Assembly (NCBI GenBank): GCA_007644065.1
Contig: VJWN01000003.1
Location: forward strand, 1,984,001 to 2,048,000
Reading direction: 5' to 3'
Length of the DNA stretch: 64,000 nucleotides
Source of the DNA: Margaritispora aquatica
Lineage: Eukaryota; Ascomycota; Leotiomycetes; Helotiales; Discinellaceae
How positions within the stretch are numbered: position 1 is the first letter of the stretch; each line of letters opens with the position of its first letter. Below the pieces are notes generated by a model. It did not search any database and was not told the DNA's origin. It saw only the letters and a list, made by a program, of their open reading frames with translations. Positions 23,008 through 34,320 of this stretch are shown here, piece by piece. The translations under genes and the position numbers were made by a program.

Positions 23008-23678
23008 TGGATTAGATTGGATTGCGTAGGTGGGCATCAAGTGTTACGTGTCAAGTGTTAATGGAAAGAAGTAGAAAACCAAACCATAAGAGAAAAGAGT
23101 CGCTGCTCCGTAAGGTAAAATAAAATCGAGCTTGAGGCCGAGGCACTCGAAGTCGTAGTCACAACTCAGGTAGAGTCAGAGTCAGAGTCAGAGTTAGCGA
23201 GAATCAGAAAGAGCCTATCAAACAGAAAAGGAAGAGAGGAAAGAGGCTGAGAAAGGGGAAGCGAGGGGCAACACGTTATTGTTAGCGATGAAAGCAAGAC
23301 GAAAGAAAGTATGGAGTGGATATACATACATACATACATAGTTAACAAGAATTTTACTCTCTTATTAACATCCTATCCACAATATAACTGGAAGTAATTT
23401 TTCCTTTTTTTTCTTTTCGTTGTTAAAGCAAAACGCAACTGCCGTGTTAACTGATAAACTGATATCCTATCTTGAATGTGATGCAAAATAGGGTTAACGA
23501 TGGTAGAATAGACGACAGATGAATGAATCAATGAATGAACCAATTATTAATTGCCATCCTTTCGTAAGATAAATGCACAACTAAATAAATCCAACACAAA
23601 TCTCGATCCAAATTTAGTATTCTTTTGTATAAAGTAAAATCACCTTATAAATATCCATACCTACCTACCTGCCTACTT

Positions 23679-23701
23679 ACTCACTCACTCACTCACTCAC
23701 C
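23679..23701. repeat. CACT tetranucleotide microsatellite
   Basis: About five and a half copies, directly preceded by ctac/ctgc units. This is the complement-strand version of the GTGA array 670 bp upstream. Confidence 0.9.
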
Positions 23702-24612
23702 CCATCAATCCAGTATCAAGATTCACTTAATGATCTCAATCAACAGTAAACAATGAAAAGAACATAATCAACCTTTCCATGTCAATACATCAGCATACAC
23801 AACACCTGATCTAAGGATCTGAGGATCTGAGGATTAACTATTAGTGCAATGTGCCATTTATTCATTCATTCATTAACTTACCCATGATAACAACAAAGAG
23901 GAGGAGGAGGGTGGTGATCTACTGAGACTTTGCCCCATTTGTTTATTTGGTCGTCTGTTTGATTGTCATGGGTAGATTTCTACGACAGAATGACTTAGTG
24001 CTATAAATTGCTGCTGGTTCACAGGTTATCACATCCCTGTATGCTTGCTTGTATACTTGCTCACTTGCTTACTTACTAGCTCACCATAACTTGGTCATTA
24101 GAACTAGGTATGAAGTGTTTTTGCTTTTTTCATATTTGAAATTGGATTCTGTATTGAAAATCGAGAGCAAACAAAACACCCGCCCATGCATATCCCTCTA
24201 CCATGAACCACCCTAGCCGTCCTCACTACCAGCACAGCAGCTACCAAGCACTGACCCTTTCCATCCAAATAGAAACCGCTTCTATGAGTGACAACGTGAA
24301 AGTGCAGGTGAAAATCAAGAGCCCATGCAAGGGTATAACCACTCCATGCAAATCCATCTTAAAACCCCCTCCTTATCTGCCCTATGCCTTCTCTTCGTTC
24401 GTGTCCTTACTTCTCAACTCTTCTCCCGGTCCCAGTTCATCTATCAAACCCCTTTGTCTTCTCAATATGTTGTCTCTTCTCGTCTACTTCACCCCAGGCT
24501 CTAATCTAAAATTTCTCTCCACTAGGTGTCGTTGTGCCTTTCGAATGTGACATGCTATACGGTGCCTGTTCATTAAGAGTTAGTCACGATGTTCATTATG
24601 TAGTAAAATATA

Positions 24613-27552
24613 TCAAGTAAATTTTGAGCCTACCAAAGCTTGCTTAGCCACACAAATTCTCCACGCCAGTTTCTTGACGTTCCCATCAGCGAGCACAACG
24701 CCTGGAGCGAGCTCGAGTCCGAACATCTGCTGGACAGCAAAAACCACTCGCTTCGCGTACTTGCCATCACGCTCAACCAAGCTGCCAAAGCTCTCGTCGA
24801 CGGTGTTGGGTGCGATTTCTGGATCACGGTCGAAGCAGTTGCGTACGACTGGAAGGAGGGCTTGCTCGACTGCATTACGCATGAAGCCGTTGGATTCGAT
24901 GTGAGTGGTATCTTCCTCGTCGAAACGTCCGATGCGGATCTCAAAAGGTAAGGAAATAGCCATGACGTTGTGCTTGCCATCGTGGTGGTATCTAAATTCA
25001 AATACTCCTTGAGTCCACCAGAGCTTGTCGCCTTCGAAGATCATCTCTCCTTGCATGTAATCATACATTGACCCATCAGCACGTTTCGCTCCTTTGACTA
25101 GAGCGTTAGATACTAATATGCCTTGATCTCCAGAATCGTCTTCTTCATCTCCATAGGGAACAGTGGCAATCCATCTGCCAGCTGAAGCGATGCGAGTTAC
25201 TTCCCGTGATGCATTTTCAGCAACCATGTAGAGACCGATCCAATCGCGCTTGGAGTGATTAGATGGTGCTGTCCATTTGACCCTGATTGGTGATCCGTAT
25301 TCGAACATCAGAGGTTGGTACTCATCCATACGCTCTCGTGGGAATCTGGCTGTTGGTCCTTCTGTTCCAGTGGCATGATCAGTCGCAGTGGATGGTGTGC
25401 CCTCAATCGTAATAGAGTAATCTCTTGGATCATAAGCTGCCAAATCAGGAGCTAAACGTGTTAAAGTCAAACGAGCTGGGTAATGGCTGAAAAATGCAGT
25501 AGCATCTCTGACAATTGTGCCAACTCCCGCGGCTAGCTTTGGTCGTGCTGCTTCCAGGAAATCCGACACAAATGTGCTTGTCTCACCAAACACTTGATCA
25601 ACATTTCCTTGGAACTTTTGGAATGGCGGAGGTAGGGATCTGCGAATACTCTTCGTGAGACCAGCTTCGGCTCTAAGATTTCTGCCGTAGAGCTTTTGCA
25701 TGTGTGGCTTTTCGACCATCTGAATGAAGCCAACCGTGACAACATGGCTGAGAAGTGCAACGCAGAACATGGATCGACTCCACGTTATCAAGACGGCTCC
25801 CCAGATTCCAGCAAGTCCAATGATTCGCTCGGGATTGTTTAGGTATCGGTAAATCCCACTATAAGTAAGTTTCGGAGCATGATCGAAGAAGAAATCTCCG
25901 AAGAACCACCCAAATTCGCCGAGAGACTCATAAATCGACACTGAGGTCCACACTTGTAGAGCAATCAAGCCTGCACCAAGAACGTGCTTCAAAAGAACCA
26001 GACCGTAGCCCCAATCGCTTGGCAAAGCATACATCTTCCAGCTTGCAGCAATGAAACTTGCGTAGCACATGGTCATGCTCAAATGATACATGCCCTTCCA
26101 TTGTCTCCAAGCTTCTTCTGTAGTCTCACCGTACTTGACAAAATGACGGGTCCACATCTTCTGGTTTGATTGTTTGCCCAGGATGATACCTAAGCCAACT
26201 GAATACCAAAGTCGCCAGAAAATTGCGCTTACTACGAAGAAGAATTGGTAGATGGGTGTTGATGGTGTAGCAGCAGTAAGGATTATCATGCAGGCTTGCA
26301 GAAGTAAAGCTGAAAAATCGGTGGTACGGAACAAGTCGAGATTTCCCAGTCCCATGAGGTTGTGTACGGCGAGAGGTTGCGTTGGCAAAGATGGGAAAGG
26401 AACATTGTCGGTTGATTTCAACTCGATGCCCTCCTTTTGTGCTGTGGAGGCATCGGCCAAATTGATGTCGCTTTGGGATATTTCTTCGCGCTTTCGTGGT
26501 GGTGGAGGATTATATGTCTTTTCAATATGAGGATTTTCGACGTAAACGAGAAAGGCGAATTGTGCAGCATGTGCGATGATCGAGATAAACAATACTGAGT
26601 AGCTTGAAGCCATCATGGAAATGCCATAATAGCCAGCGTATCCAACTGAGTACATAGGATGGGGAGCCATTTCAAAAACACCATCAAACGTCAATTCTTG
26701 ATCGATCAAGTAGAAGAAATCACCCCAATACCAGGCGTAGTCCTTGACAACCCGATGGGCATCCAACTTGACCCATGCGTTGAAGCCTACGAGAGCAATT
26801 CCAATAGTCCAACGCGCGATGCACATAGCAAAGCTTTCTCCTACAGGCCTTCCACCACAAGCGATGGCAAACAGGCAGTATGAGGTGAAATCACACATTA
26901 AAATCAGATCCACCACTCTTCGGAAGACCAGCCAAGTATTATACTCGATTGGTGCCTCCTCAAACTTGTAATCTTTGGGAATCTTGGTCTCCATTTCACT
27001 CTTGATGAGGTTATAGAGCCAGGGCCTTGGATTTTTGCCAGTATTTGGATTTTCGAAGAGATTCCATCTTTTGGCCCAGGTCACTAACCTGCGATGGTGT
27101 GATTGAATCTGTAAAAGGTAGCCAATACCCACATTATAGCAACCCCGCCAAAAGAGGTATACAATTGCAAAAACTGGTCGCTTCAAGAAGCTGGGCAATG
27201 CATATAATACTAAAATATGCAACGCAAGTACGACCAAAACAATCGCATCAGACACGTTTTTTGGTTGTCGAGGGTCGAGTAGCTGGGAGACCATATCCTC
27301 GGTCTGAGGCACTGTGAAGACTGTACACTAAGTTAGCAAACGCACCTGTCATACGCTCGCAGATGGATATATCGTACTGGTTCCATTGGGGGTTCTGCCA
27401 AATGTCTTCTTTTCCTTTTCTGGCTCTTCGTCACTCTGGGGCGTGTCTTCCCCTCTACTGAGAGCAGGTGAGCTTTGGCCATCACCTACAGGCTGCGCAT
27501 GACGTTCTCGTAGAGCATCGCTCTTTGAGCCTGGGCTGATTGCCGTGCTCAT
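24613..27552 (-). CDS. CHO2: phosphatidylethanolamine N-methyltransferase
   Basis: Two exons on the minus strand, 27552-27378 and 27320-24613, give 960 residues. The first intron (57 nt) uses a GTACGA donor, a perfect TTTGCTAACTTAG branch and TACAG. The join reads GRTPNGT then [20 protein letters not shown], the family-typical sequence. The enzyme catalyses the first SAM-dependent methylation of phosphatidylethanolamine on the route to phosphatidylcholine in the ER membrane. It contains two tandem phospholipid-methyltransferase modules with many membrane spans: [15 protein letters not shown] with [10 protein letters not shown] (about 277-335), and [14 protein letters not shown] with [11 protein letters not shown] (about 550-620). 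A long cytosolic C-terminal domain follows. Length matches fungal Cho2. An alternative in-frame upstream Met-like codon at 27564 is less likely than [10 protein letters not shown]. The upstream region contains one CATGTG core on the minus strand near 28010, which may be fortuitous. Confidence 0.93.
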
Positions 27553-29742
27553 TGTATATACCAACAGCGGAGTTGAGGCCCGCTTTGGAAGAATCGTTGA
27601 GATGTTCGTACTCTCTCTTGTTGGGCGGTTATCCCAAAGAATGTATTTCAGATCAGGATATAGTTAATATAGTTGGAGTTGAACGTTGGTTTAGAAAGAA
27701 AGAAGAGAAGGCTCGCTCAAGTACGGACGGTATCGAAGCTCGTGGAAAGCCATGCATATGCCACGGTAGCTGCGGACAATGGGGGAAAGTCGAAAATGTA
27801 GCTCGTGGGCTCTTCGGAGGGACGAAGTTCATGTGGGGGAGATTGACGAATGAGGTAAGGTAGCTTATACTCATACCAGTAATTAGGTAGGGGAGGGGGG
27901 TAGGGGGAGGTGGAACCGGTACCAAGTAATAAGTAGCCACACGACCTCGAAGGGCGACGGAGGCTGGAAGGCTAGAACCGGTTCCTGGCCGATATTTGCA
28001 TCACATGCAAAGGTTTAATCGTTAGCGACCTGAGGGAAGAAACGTTATACTACTACTACACAGTTGTCGTCATAACGACATAGCCTAGTAGGAGCTGATA
28101 TCTTATACGCTTCTCTATACCTTTGTATACATTGTAGTTCTCGTTCCAACGTTATATTTGAAATGAATTGGTTTGTGTAAAGATACAACATAATCTTTAC
28201 CATAGGAGGGGGAGACCTGATGGATCAGCAGGCACAGGTACACCTCAGGTTTGACAACACACGCATGATTTCCCAATTGAACTGCGAAACAAGCAATTCG
28301 AGGCATACTATTCGTCCTTTTGTATATTCTCAATTCATTTGTACTGCATCATTGGCTTGTATTTGCATGGAGGATGGAGGTGTGGAGAGGTGTTTGTTGA
28401 TGTGGCCCTGTGTGTGTGTGTAAGGTTAAGGGGTCTTTTCGCTTCCGACTCCGGAGCAGACCCGAAGCCAGAAGCCAGAAGCCAGAAGTCAGTGGAGGCT
28501 AAGGTGGGCAGGGCAGAGGGCAGTTGGAGGCGGGTCATGTGAGGCACCTTTGGTAGAAATCACATGATCGTTCCACTATGTCGGGTCCCATCCCATGCCT
28601 TGAGCATGGACATGGACATGGCCAAGTAAGTACATGGACACTGCCCCGAGATTGAATCGTCAAAATATGATTTCTTTTTCTCACATTGAAGAATCCCTTG
28701 GCGAATTCCAGATCTCTCTATCATCCTGTGGAAGTTGCCGTGATTACCTAAGCGGGCTAAGGTTGGGAAGGATCAAGGAGGCCTTCCATTTTGTCTTGAA
28801 CAGCCTCCCTGCTTACATAAGTCCAGGTGGTCTGTTCGCGAGCTAAGGCTTGCATTGCTTTCAGGTACGACGAGTGAGGTGTGACCGTGTGAGATATTGA
28901 GATCGATGTGAATGTAAGATCATGCCGAAGACTCATTCGGAACATTCTTTCTATTCAACCTATTCATCTCTCTGCTCAGGCATCCAATACAAGCAATATC
29001 GCTCAGCTGCTTTCAAGTAGTACCCCTTACCGAGCGGGATAATGACCATACATTATATGCAGAATTGATTGTTGCAAGATCAGGGGGGAAACTAGAAAGG
29101 AAGAGGCTCATGAGTGATGAGATAAATCTGTATTTCCATTCCATTTGGAAGATCGGGTTACCTCAATTACGGTACCTTATGTTGGAAGGCTTACGCTATA
29201 TTAAGGTATTACGTTGTTAAGGTACCTATGGTTTTTGCTATTTCGAGTTTCTGCCGCTTTGTTTCATTTGTATGTTCGTAATTCGTAAAGTACCTAAGAT
29301 AGGTAAGCAAAGCATTCCTGCGTTTACCTGTTTGCCTGTATGCCTGTTTGCCTAATTCGGCCAAAGAGGCCCTTCATTCAATTTCGGAAGCTGCCAGTTG
29401 AGTCATTAGGTAAGGTAAGGCGGCTCAGATCTTTACAGTAGGTACCTCGAATTCGTTTTGAGAGTCAACCGAGCAGCCTTGCGCCTCATCACGTCCTTTT
29501 TCTTACCTACTTAAGGCCCTTGACTTTCTTCAATTTTTATCTATCATCTATCCAACATCAAGCAAATCATCTCACTGGGGCTTGACAACTTCATTCTTCA
29601 ACAGATCTCACCATAAGATCTCTGTCAATTCCCTAACACTCATTCAATAAAACCTCGACAACCACCCACGCGCCTTGCTCTTGCGCAAGTTTCCTGGCTG
29701 GCCATTGAAACTCAACCTCACACTCAACCCCCACTCGCAGTC
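27553..29742. other. divergent intergenic region between CHO2 and the E2-like gene
   Basis: No coding region is supported. Around 29,150-29,470 there are many scattered GGTACCT/AGGTAAG-like words. This stretch contains the promoters of both neighbours and nothing else that I recognise. Confidence 0.5.
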
Positions 29743-31809
29743 ATGGAGAACTCACTGAAGCATCGTCTGCTCAAGGATATCGCCGAGCTTCGTGACAGCC
29801 CTTATCCAAATATCTCATTCATTGTGGACGAGTCCGACATCACCAAAGCATGCCTGATCCTCACGGTTGAGAGCTATGGTCCTATGCACATGACGGTGGA
29901 AATCCCAACCAGCTTCCCCTTGGATCCACCACGTATCCGCATGGATTCGCAAGTCAATCATCCCAATATCTTTGGCAGCTATGTTTGTGCCTCTATCTTG
30001 AACACTACCGAGGGATACACACCAGCCTACACGCTGAAAGGGATTGCCATTCAGCTGTTGAGCTTCTTTGGCAGCGACAGGATTGAGCAGGACCATGGAG
30101 GAATCGTCAAATTGGATCAGTACCGGGACACTCATTCCTACATGATTGGAGCAACCTATAGCTGCCAGTATTGCGGTCACCGAACACAGCCAGTGTCCAT
30201 TTCTGGGCTATCACTGCGGCGAGAAAACCCGACCCATCGTCGTTCGGCGCCATCCTTTCCTCCTCCTCCTCCAGTGTCGGACCAGGATGGAAGTATTGAC
30301 TGGCCGACACTCTCTGAAAGCTCATCACAGGGTTCCTCGCCAAAGCGGAAGCGATTCGGGGATGGAGCCAGCGATGATCAAGCAAGTGTGCGTGTCAAAG
30401 TGGACAAGCAAGCTTCTACATCACTTCCCAGTACCGGCAAGAAGGCGTCTCTTGAAAGCATGCCAAATGAAGTCCTTTTACTGATCATCAAACATTTGGC
30501 CACGGAAGATGTATGGCGTTTTAAAGATGCTGCATTTGCCAGAGTTGGAGGTGTTATTTCCAAGTTTGATGTCATTCGTACTAGGGAGCTGCAGTGCTTT
30601 TGCTTGAAGAGGGATTATATGTCGGTGAAGTTGGGAGTTGGAGTTGAAGTTGTCAGGGATAGAAAATTGGGTTCTTTTGAATCGGAATTCGATCTTCTAT
30701 CTGCCGAAGGATTCTACACCCATGATATTCGCCGATCAGTACAGGGCGTGCGTTTCTCACACTACCTGCCCTTGCCAATATCATATGGCCATTGGAGAAA
30801 GGTCAAGTCCAATGTGCCAGCCAGTTTGACAGGTTTGGCTCAAGCGGCTGGTCTTGGAAATGTGGCACCAGTCAAGGTCATATACAGCTTCATGAACAAT
30901 GTCGTGGTCAAGCTCAACAACAGCGCGGATAAAACACCCGTGTCGTATCCTCGCTATTCGTACGAAGAAGTCGAAGCGAAGAGCAGTCTCACCCATGCAT
31001 CAGAGAAAGCAATCGAGTCCTACTTCCACCTCTTCCACCTACTACTCTGTCTCGCAAGCGAAGACATTAGCATCGTCAACTCAGCCAACACACTGTTGAA
31101 GAACTTCGCCGCAGGAAGAAACTCTAAAGACGACTGCCCAGATCTCGGCCAACTCCTCGTTGCCGGCCTGGTCAGCACAGTCGATATGACCGAGGCCATG
31201 CGCAAGTCCATCATCAAGGAAGCCATCACCCGCAACGTTGTGTGGATGCTCAAATCCAACCCGGAGCTCGCGTATTCAGAGCCAGAGAAGGTCTCCACCT
31301 ACCGTCTCCACAAGACCTTCGAGGCAAGCAAGACCTCCTACCGACTTCTCATGTTCCTCAACCTCTTCCGTCGCGTTGCGGTCGGTAGTCCACGCAAAGA
31401 CATTGCTGTCCTCCGCGACCAAGCCTTTGAGCGCCATGGTGCACCACCGTATGGATCCGCCAAGGGCTTGGCCGACAGCATCAAGCGCATCCATCGCATC
31501 TCTACATTCCCTGCGTTCCTGCAAGAGATGGGCATCGGAGCCGTGACTGCGGAATGGTTTACCAATTTCCTGAGGCAATGTATGCGTGATAGTAGGGATA
31601 AGGGGTATCATCGTGTTCCAATCTCTCAGGAGAAGGCACTGTGGTTGAGGCAGAAGAAAGAGCCTGAGGTGGGTGTTGCCCAAGGACTCTACCCCGTTTC
31701 GGTGTTCGCACATGAGGTGCTGAGTTTGAGCTTCTTCCCTGGGAAGAGTGGTGGTGGATATCGTGGTGGGCGTGGGGGTGGTGGGGGAAGAGGTGGTCGT
31801 CGTTATTAG
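29743..31809 (+). CDS. E2-like UBC-fold protein with F-box-like motif and RGG tail
   Basis: This single exon encodes 688 residues. Residues 1-125 are a ubiquitin-conjugating fold: LKHRLLKDIAELRDSPYP, the beta-sheet region with IPTSFPLDPPRIRM, an HPN motif at 73-75, and a Cys at 82 (SYVCASILN) in the position of the catalytic Cys. A CxxC pair (141-144) follows. Residues about 236-262 (SLESMPNEVLLLIIKHLA) read as an F-box. Residues 275-640 form a helical region that I cannot name. The C-terminus is a Gly/Arg tail (GGGYRGGRGGGGGRGGRR) of the RNA-binding or nucleolar-targeting type. Such a protein could combine ubiquitin transfer with an F-box adaptor role, but that is inference. HPN and Cys are present, so an active E2 is possible. 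The start is the first ATG after a long stop-rich leader. Confidence 0.8.
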   Translation: MENSLKHRLLKDIAELRDSPYPNISFIVDESDITKACLILTVESYGPMHMTVEIPTSFPLDPPRIRMDSQVNHPNIFGSYVCASILNTTEGYTPAYTLKGIAIQLLSFFGSDRIEQDHGGIVKLDQYRDTHSYMIGATYSCQYCGHRTQPVSISGLSLRRENPTHRRSAPSFPPPPPVSDQDGSIDWPTLSESSSQGSSPKRKRFGDGASDDQASVRVKVDKQASTSLPSTGKKASLESMPNEVLLLIIKHLATEDVWRFKDAAFARVGGVISKFDVIRTRELQCFCLKRDYMSVKLGVGVEVVRDRKLGSFESEFDLLSAEGFYTHDIRRSVQGVRFSHYLPLPISYGHWRKVKSNVPASLTGLAQAAGLGNVAPVKVIYSFMNNVVVKLNNSADKTPVSYPRYSYEEVEAKSSLTHASEKAIESYFHLFHLLLCLASEDISIVNSANTLLKNFAAGRNSKDDCPDLGQLLVAGLVSTVDMTEAMRKSIIKEAITRNVVWMLKSNPELAYSEPEKVSTYRLHKTFEASKTSYRLLMFLNLFRRVAVGSPRKDIAVLRDQAFERHGAPPYGSAKGLADSIKRIHRISTFPAFLQEMGIGAVTAEWFTNFLRQCMRDSRDKGYHRVPISQEKALWLRQKKEPEVGVAQGLYPVSVFAHEVLSLSFFPGKSGGGYRGGRGGGGGRGGRRY

Positions 31810-32678
31810 TGTGCGGAAGGCTTGGTTGACTCGAGTTGGCTAGTCGAGTTGGATACGCTGGTGGTATGGCGGTTGGAGAAACGATGTATGATCACGGTGA
31901 AAGTGATTGGAACATGTCTCTCATTCTTGCATATCAAGACGAGCTTTCGAGTGACAAAGGGATGGATGGATTTCTGGGTAACACATATGCATCTGCCTGT
32001 CATGTATGCGATACTGAAGTGTAACATACATCTGAGATAGCCTCAGTATTACCAACCAATCATAAAATAATAACCTCTAAACCTTTTACTGAAACATTTC
32101 TTTCTCTCGTTGTATTGTCGAAGTTAGAATGGTGGTCTGAGCTTTGCTATTCGCTATCACTACAGATATTTAACTTTCTAGGACCGTTGGTCTGCAGCTT
32201 CTTGGTCTTTGCAATCTTCATCGATTTAGAGACATTTGGAACTTGAAAGTTGAGGGAAGAATGAGGATTCTAAATGTGTTAGGTTATATAGCATAGCGGG
32301 AAGATGTCATTTCATTAATCCAAAAATGCTATTTGAGGTTATTCAATGTGTCAGGGTATGTGGCACATTGCGAACCCAATATGTCAAAATATATGACAAA
32401 TTTCGAATTTGATGTGTCAAAATACGTGATACATTCAGAAGTGTCATCGACTTCTCAAAATTGAATTTCATACCCTAAGCGAGGCCCCCTATCCACACTC
32501 ACCGCCTCCACTTTCGTCACTTGGGACCCCTCTAAATGCCGCCGCCACCAATGCTTTGTAAACATCAACCTCTTACTGAAGCATCTCCGGCATTGACTTT
32601 TCTTTTCCCAACCCAACTACATTACCTCTTTTCCGCCAACTCTCATTGTTCACAACAGTTTCACACATTCACTTCATA
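31810..32678. other. intergenic region before NBP35
   Basis: No gene. An AT-rich part near 32,330-32,450 contains repeated words of the form atgtcaaaatatgtgaca. A pyrimidine-rich leader (32,540-32,678) precedes the NBP35 start. Confidence 0.5.
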
Positions 32679-33707
32679 ATGGCACCCTCACTAGAGGTCC
32701 CCGAAAGCGTCCAAGATGTCCTTTCCAACCCTCTCAAAGCCCCTCCAAAACTCGTTGCCCCCGAGCCAGAACACTGTCCTGGCCCCGAATCAGAAGCAGC
32801 TGGCAAAGCAGACTCGTGTGCCGGCTGTCCCAACCAAGCCATCTGCGCCTCTGCGCCCAAAGGCCCCGATCCCGATATCCCGCTCATAACTGCACGTCTA
32901 GCCGGCATCAAGCACAAGGTCCTAATCCTGTCTGGCAAAGGCGGAGTGGGCAAATCTACATTCACGACGCTGCTCGCGCATGCGTTTGCGACGAACCCCG
33001 ACAATACGGTGGGGATCATGGACACGGATATCTGCGGCCCCAGCATACCGAAGATGATGGGCGTCGAGGAGGAGACGATCCATGTCAGTGGAGCGGGGTG
33101 GAGTCCGGTCTGGGTGCTGGAGAATCTGGGCGTCATGAGCGTGCAGTTCATGCTGCCGAATAGGGACGATGCGGTGATTTGGAGGGGACCCAAGAAGAAT
33201 GGTCTGATCAAGCAGTTTTTGAAGGACGTCGAGTGGGGTGATATGGATTTCTTGCTGGTGGACACCCCGCCTGGGACGAGCGACGAGCACTTGAGCGTCA
33301 ACTCGTTCCTCAAGGAGAGTGGCGTCGATGGAGCCGTGGTTGTGACGACGCCGCAGGAGGTTGCGCTGCTGGATGTGCGGAAGGAGATTGATTTTTGCAA
33401 GAAAGCTGGCATTAAGGTCCTGGGTATCGTGGAGAACATGTCTGGGTTCGTTTGTCCAAAATGTACGCATCAGAGTCAGATTTTCCAGGCTACGACGGGA
33501 GGTGCGAGAGGTTTGGCGACAGAGATGGGTATCCCGTTCTTGGGTGCGGTGCCATTGGATCCTCGGATTGGCATGGCGTGCGACTATGGAGAGAGCTTCT
33601 TTGATGCTTGGCCGGATAGTCCTGCGTGTGCTGCTTTGAGGGGGGTGGTCAGGCGGGTGGGTGAGGAGATGGGTCTCAAGCCGGAAACTGTGTTGCCAGA
33701 AGATTGA
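32679..33707 (+). CDS. NBP35: cytosolic Fe-S cluster assembly scaffold NBP35
   Basis: This single exon encodes 342 residues from ATG 32679. An in-frame upstream ATG at 32646 would add 11 non-conserved residues. Four N-terminal Cys (33, 47, 50, 56) have the spacing C-X13-C-X2-C-X5-C that defines Nbp35 and is absent from its partner Cfd1. The deviant Walker [10 protein letters not shown] is at about 87-95, followed by [15 protein letters not shown], the [11 protein letters not shown] switch region and a C-terminal CPKC pair that bridges a cluster between subunits. The protein is a P-loop ATPase of the Mrp/NBP35 family. It forms a complex with Cfd1 in the cytosol, where [4Fe-4S] clusters are assembled for transfer to apo-proteins through Nar1 and the CIA targeting complex. 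All key residues are present. Confidence 0.95.
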   Translation: MAPSLEVPESVQDVLSNPLKAPPKLVAPEPEHCPGPESEAAGKADSCAGCPNQAICASAPKGPDPDIPLITARLAGIKHKVLILSGKGGVGKSTFTTLLAHAFATNPDNTVGIMDTDICGPSIPKMMGVEEETIHVSGAGWSPVWVLENLGVMSVQFMLPNRDDAVIWRGPKKNGLIKQFLKDVEWGDMDFLLVDTPPGTSDEHLSVNSFLKESGVDGAVVVTTPQEVALLDVRKEIDFCKKAGIKVLGIVENMSGFVCPKCTHQSQIFQATTGGARGLATEMGIPFLGAVPLDPRIGMACDYGESFFDAWPDSPACAALRGVVRRVGEEMGLKPETVLPED

Positions 33708-34320
33708 ACATCCTCAGATTCAGAACCTTAACTTCATACTATCGTGGAGGCTGTCTTATCACAATCGATTCAGCATCAACCTCGCCCCAAACAGCGCCAA
33801 GAGAACTGTCCAGCTTGAGAAGGTGATTCTAGCTTCAGGCCGATGTCTAGATCAATGAGTTTGTCCAGTAGGTGATGGAAATGAAGGATTTACGCACAGT
33901 GAACAGGAGCGCTGCGGTGGATATCACAGATCCCGCTATACATAGGAGAGTGTGCAGATCATAGATACACATTCAAAATAGAGAAATGACCTCAAAGAAT
34001 TATGACCCTAGTCGCGACTTCCTCAACTTCTAATGGCTTGTTATCTTTGATGCAAGTTTTCGCTAGCTCAAAGAGGCGTTTTCCTGAAGTCTTATTGGGT
34101 TTTGCTTTCCACATCAGGCTCGTCTGTTGAGACTCTCGTGGTTATGCATCCGCCAGCCTCAACTTCAACTGTTGCCTACAGCATTAGAATGTCTTTCTTT
34201 TATGGCATCGTGAACTTTCGATTTTTTGATTATTTATTTCAATCTTTGAGTTTTTCTTTCAACCTTCGATCATTCATCTCAGAATTTGATCGCGCACTTC
34301 ACTTTGATCTTGTCTTTACA
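33708..34320. other. intergenic region before the zinc-ribbon/peptidase gene
   Basis: No independent gene. The downstream frame is open from 34102, so an upstream start is formally possible, but the added residues are hydrophobic and Phe-rich with no resemblance to the zinc-ribbon start. Confidence 0.5.

Larger units (their letters stand above)
22201..24612. other. gene-free stretch with tetranucleotide arrays
   Basis: The stretch lies between the 3' ends of two convergent genes. It contains long simple-sequence tracts (gtga, gtcaga, cata, cact, ttca) and pyrimidine-rich stretches. An open frame at 24203-24550 has no supporting feature. Confidence 0.5.

Noticed and set aside
24203..24550. 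115-codon frame upstream of the 3' end of CHO2
   Set aside because: Low-complexity Ser/Leu/Pro composition, no conserved pattern, and it lies in simple-sequence DNA.
28005..28020. CATGTG core as an inositol/choline-responsive element of CHO2
   Set aside because: A single six-base word is expected by chance, and the yeast Ino2/Ino4 circuit cannot be assumed in this fungus.
32669..33439. 256-codon frame opposite NBP35
   Set aside because: It is a long antisense shadow of a strongly conserved gene with GC-biased third positions.
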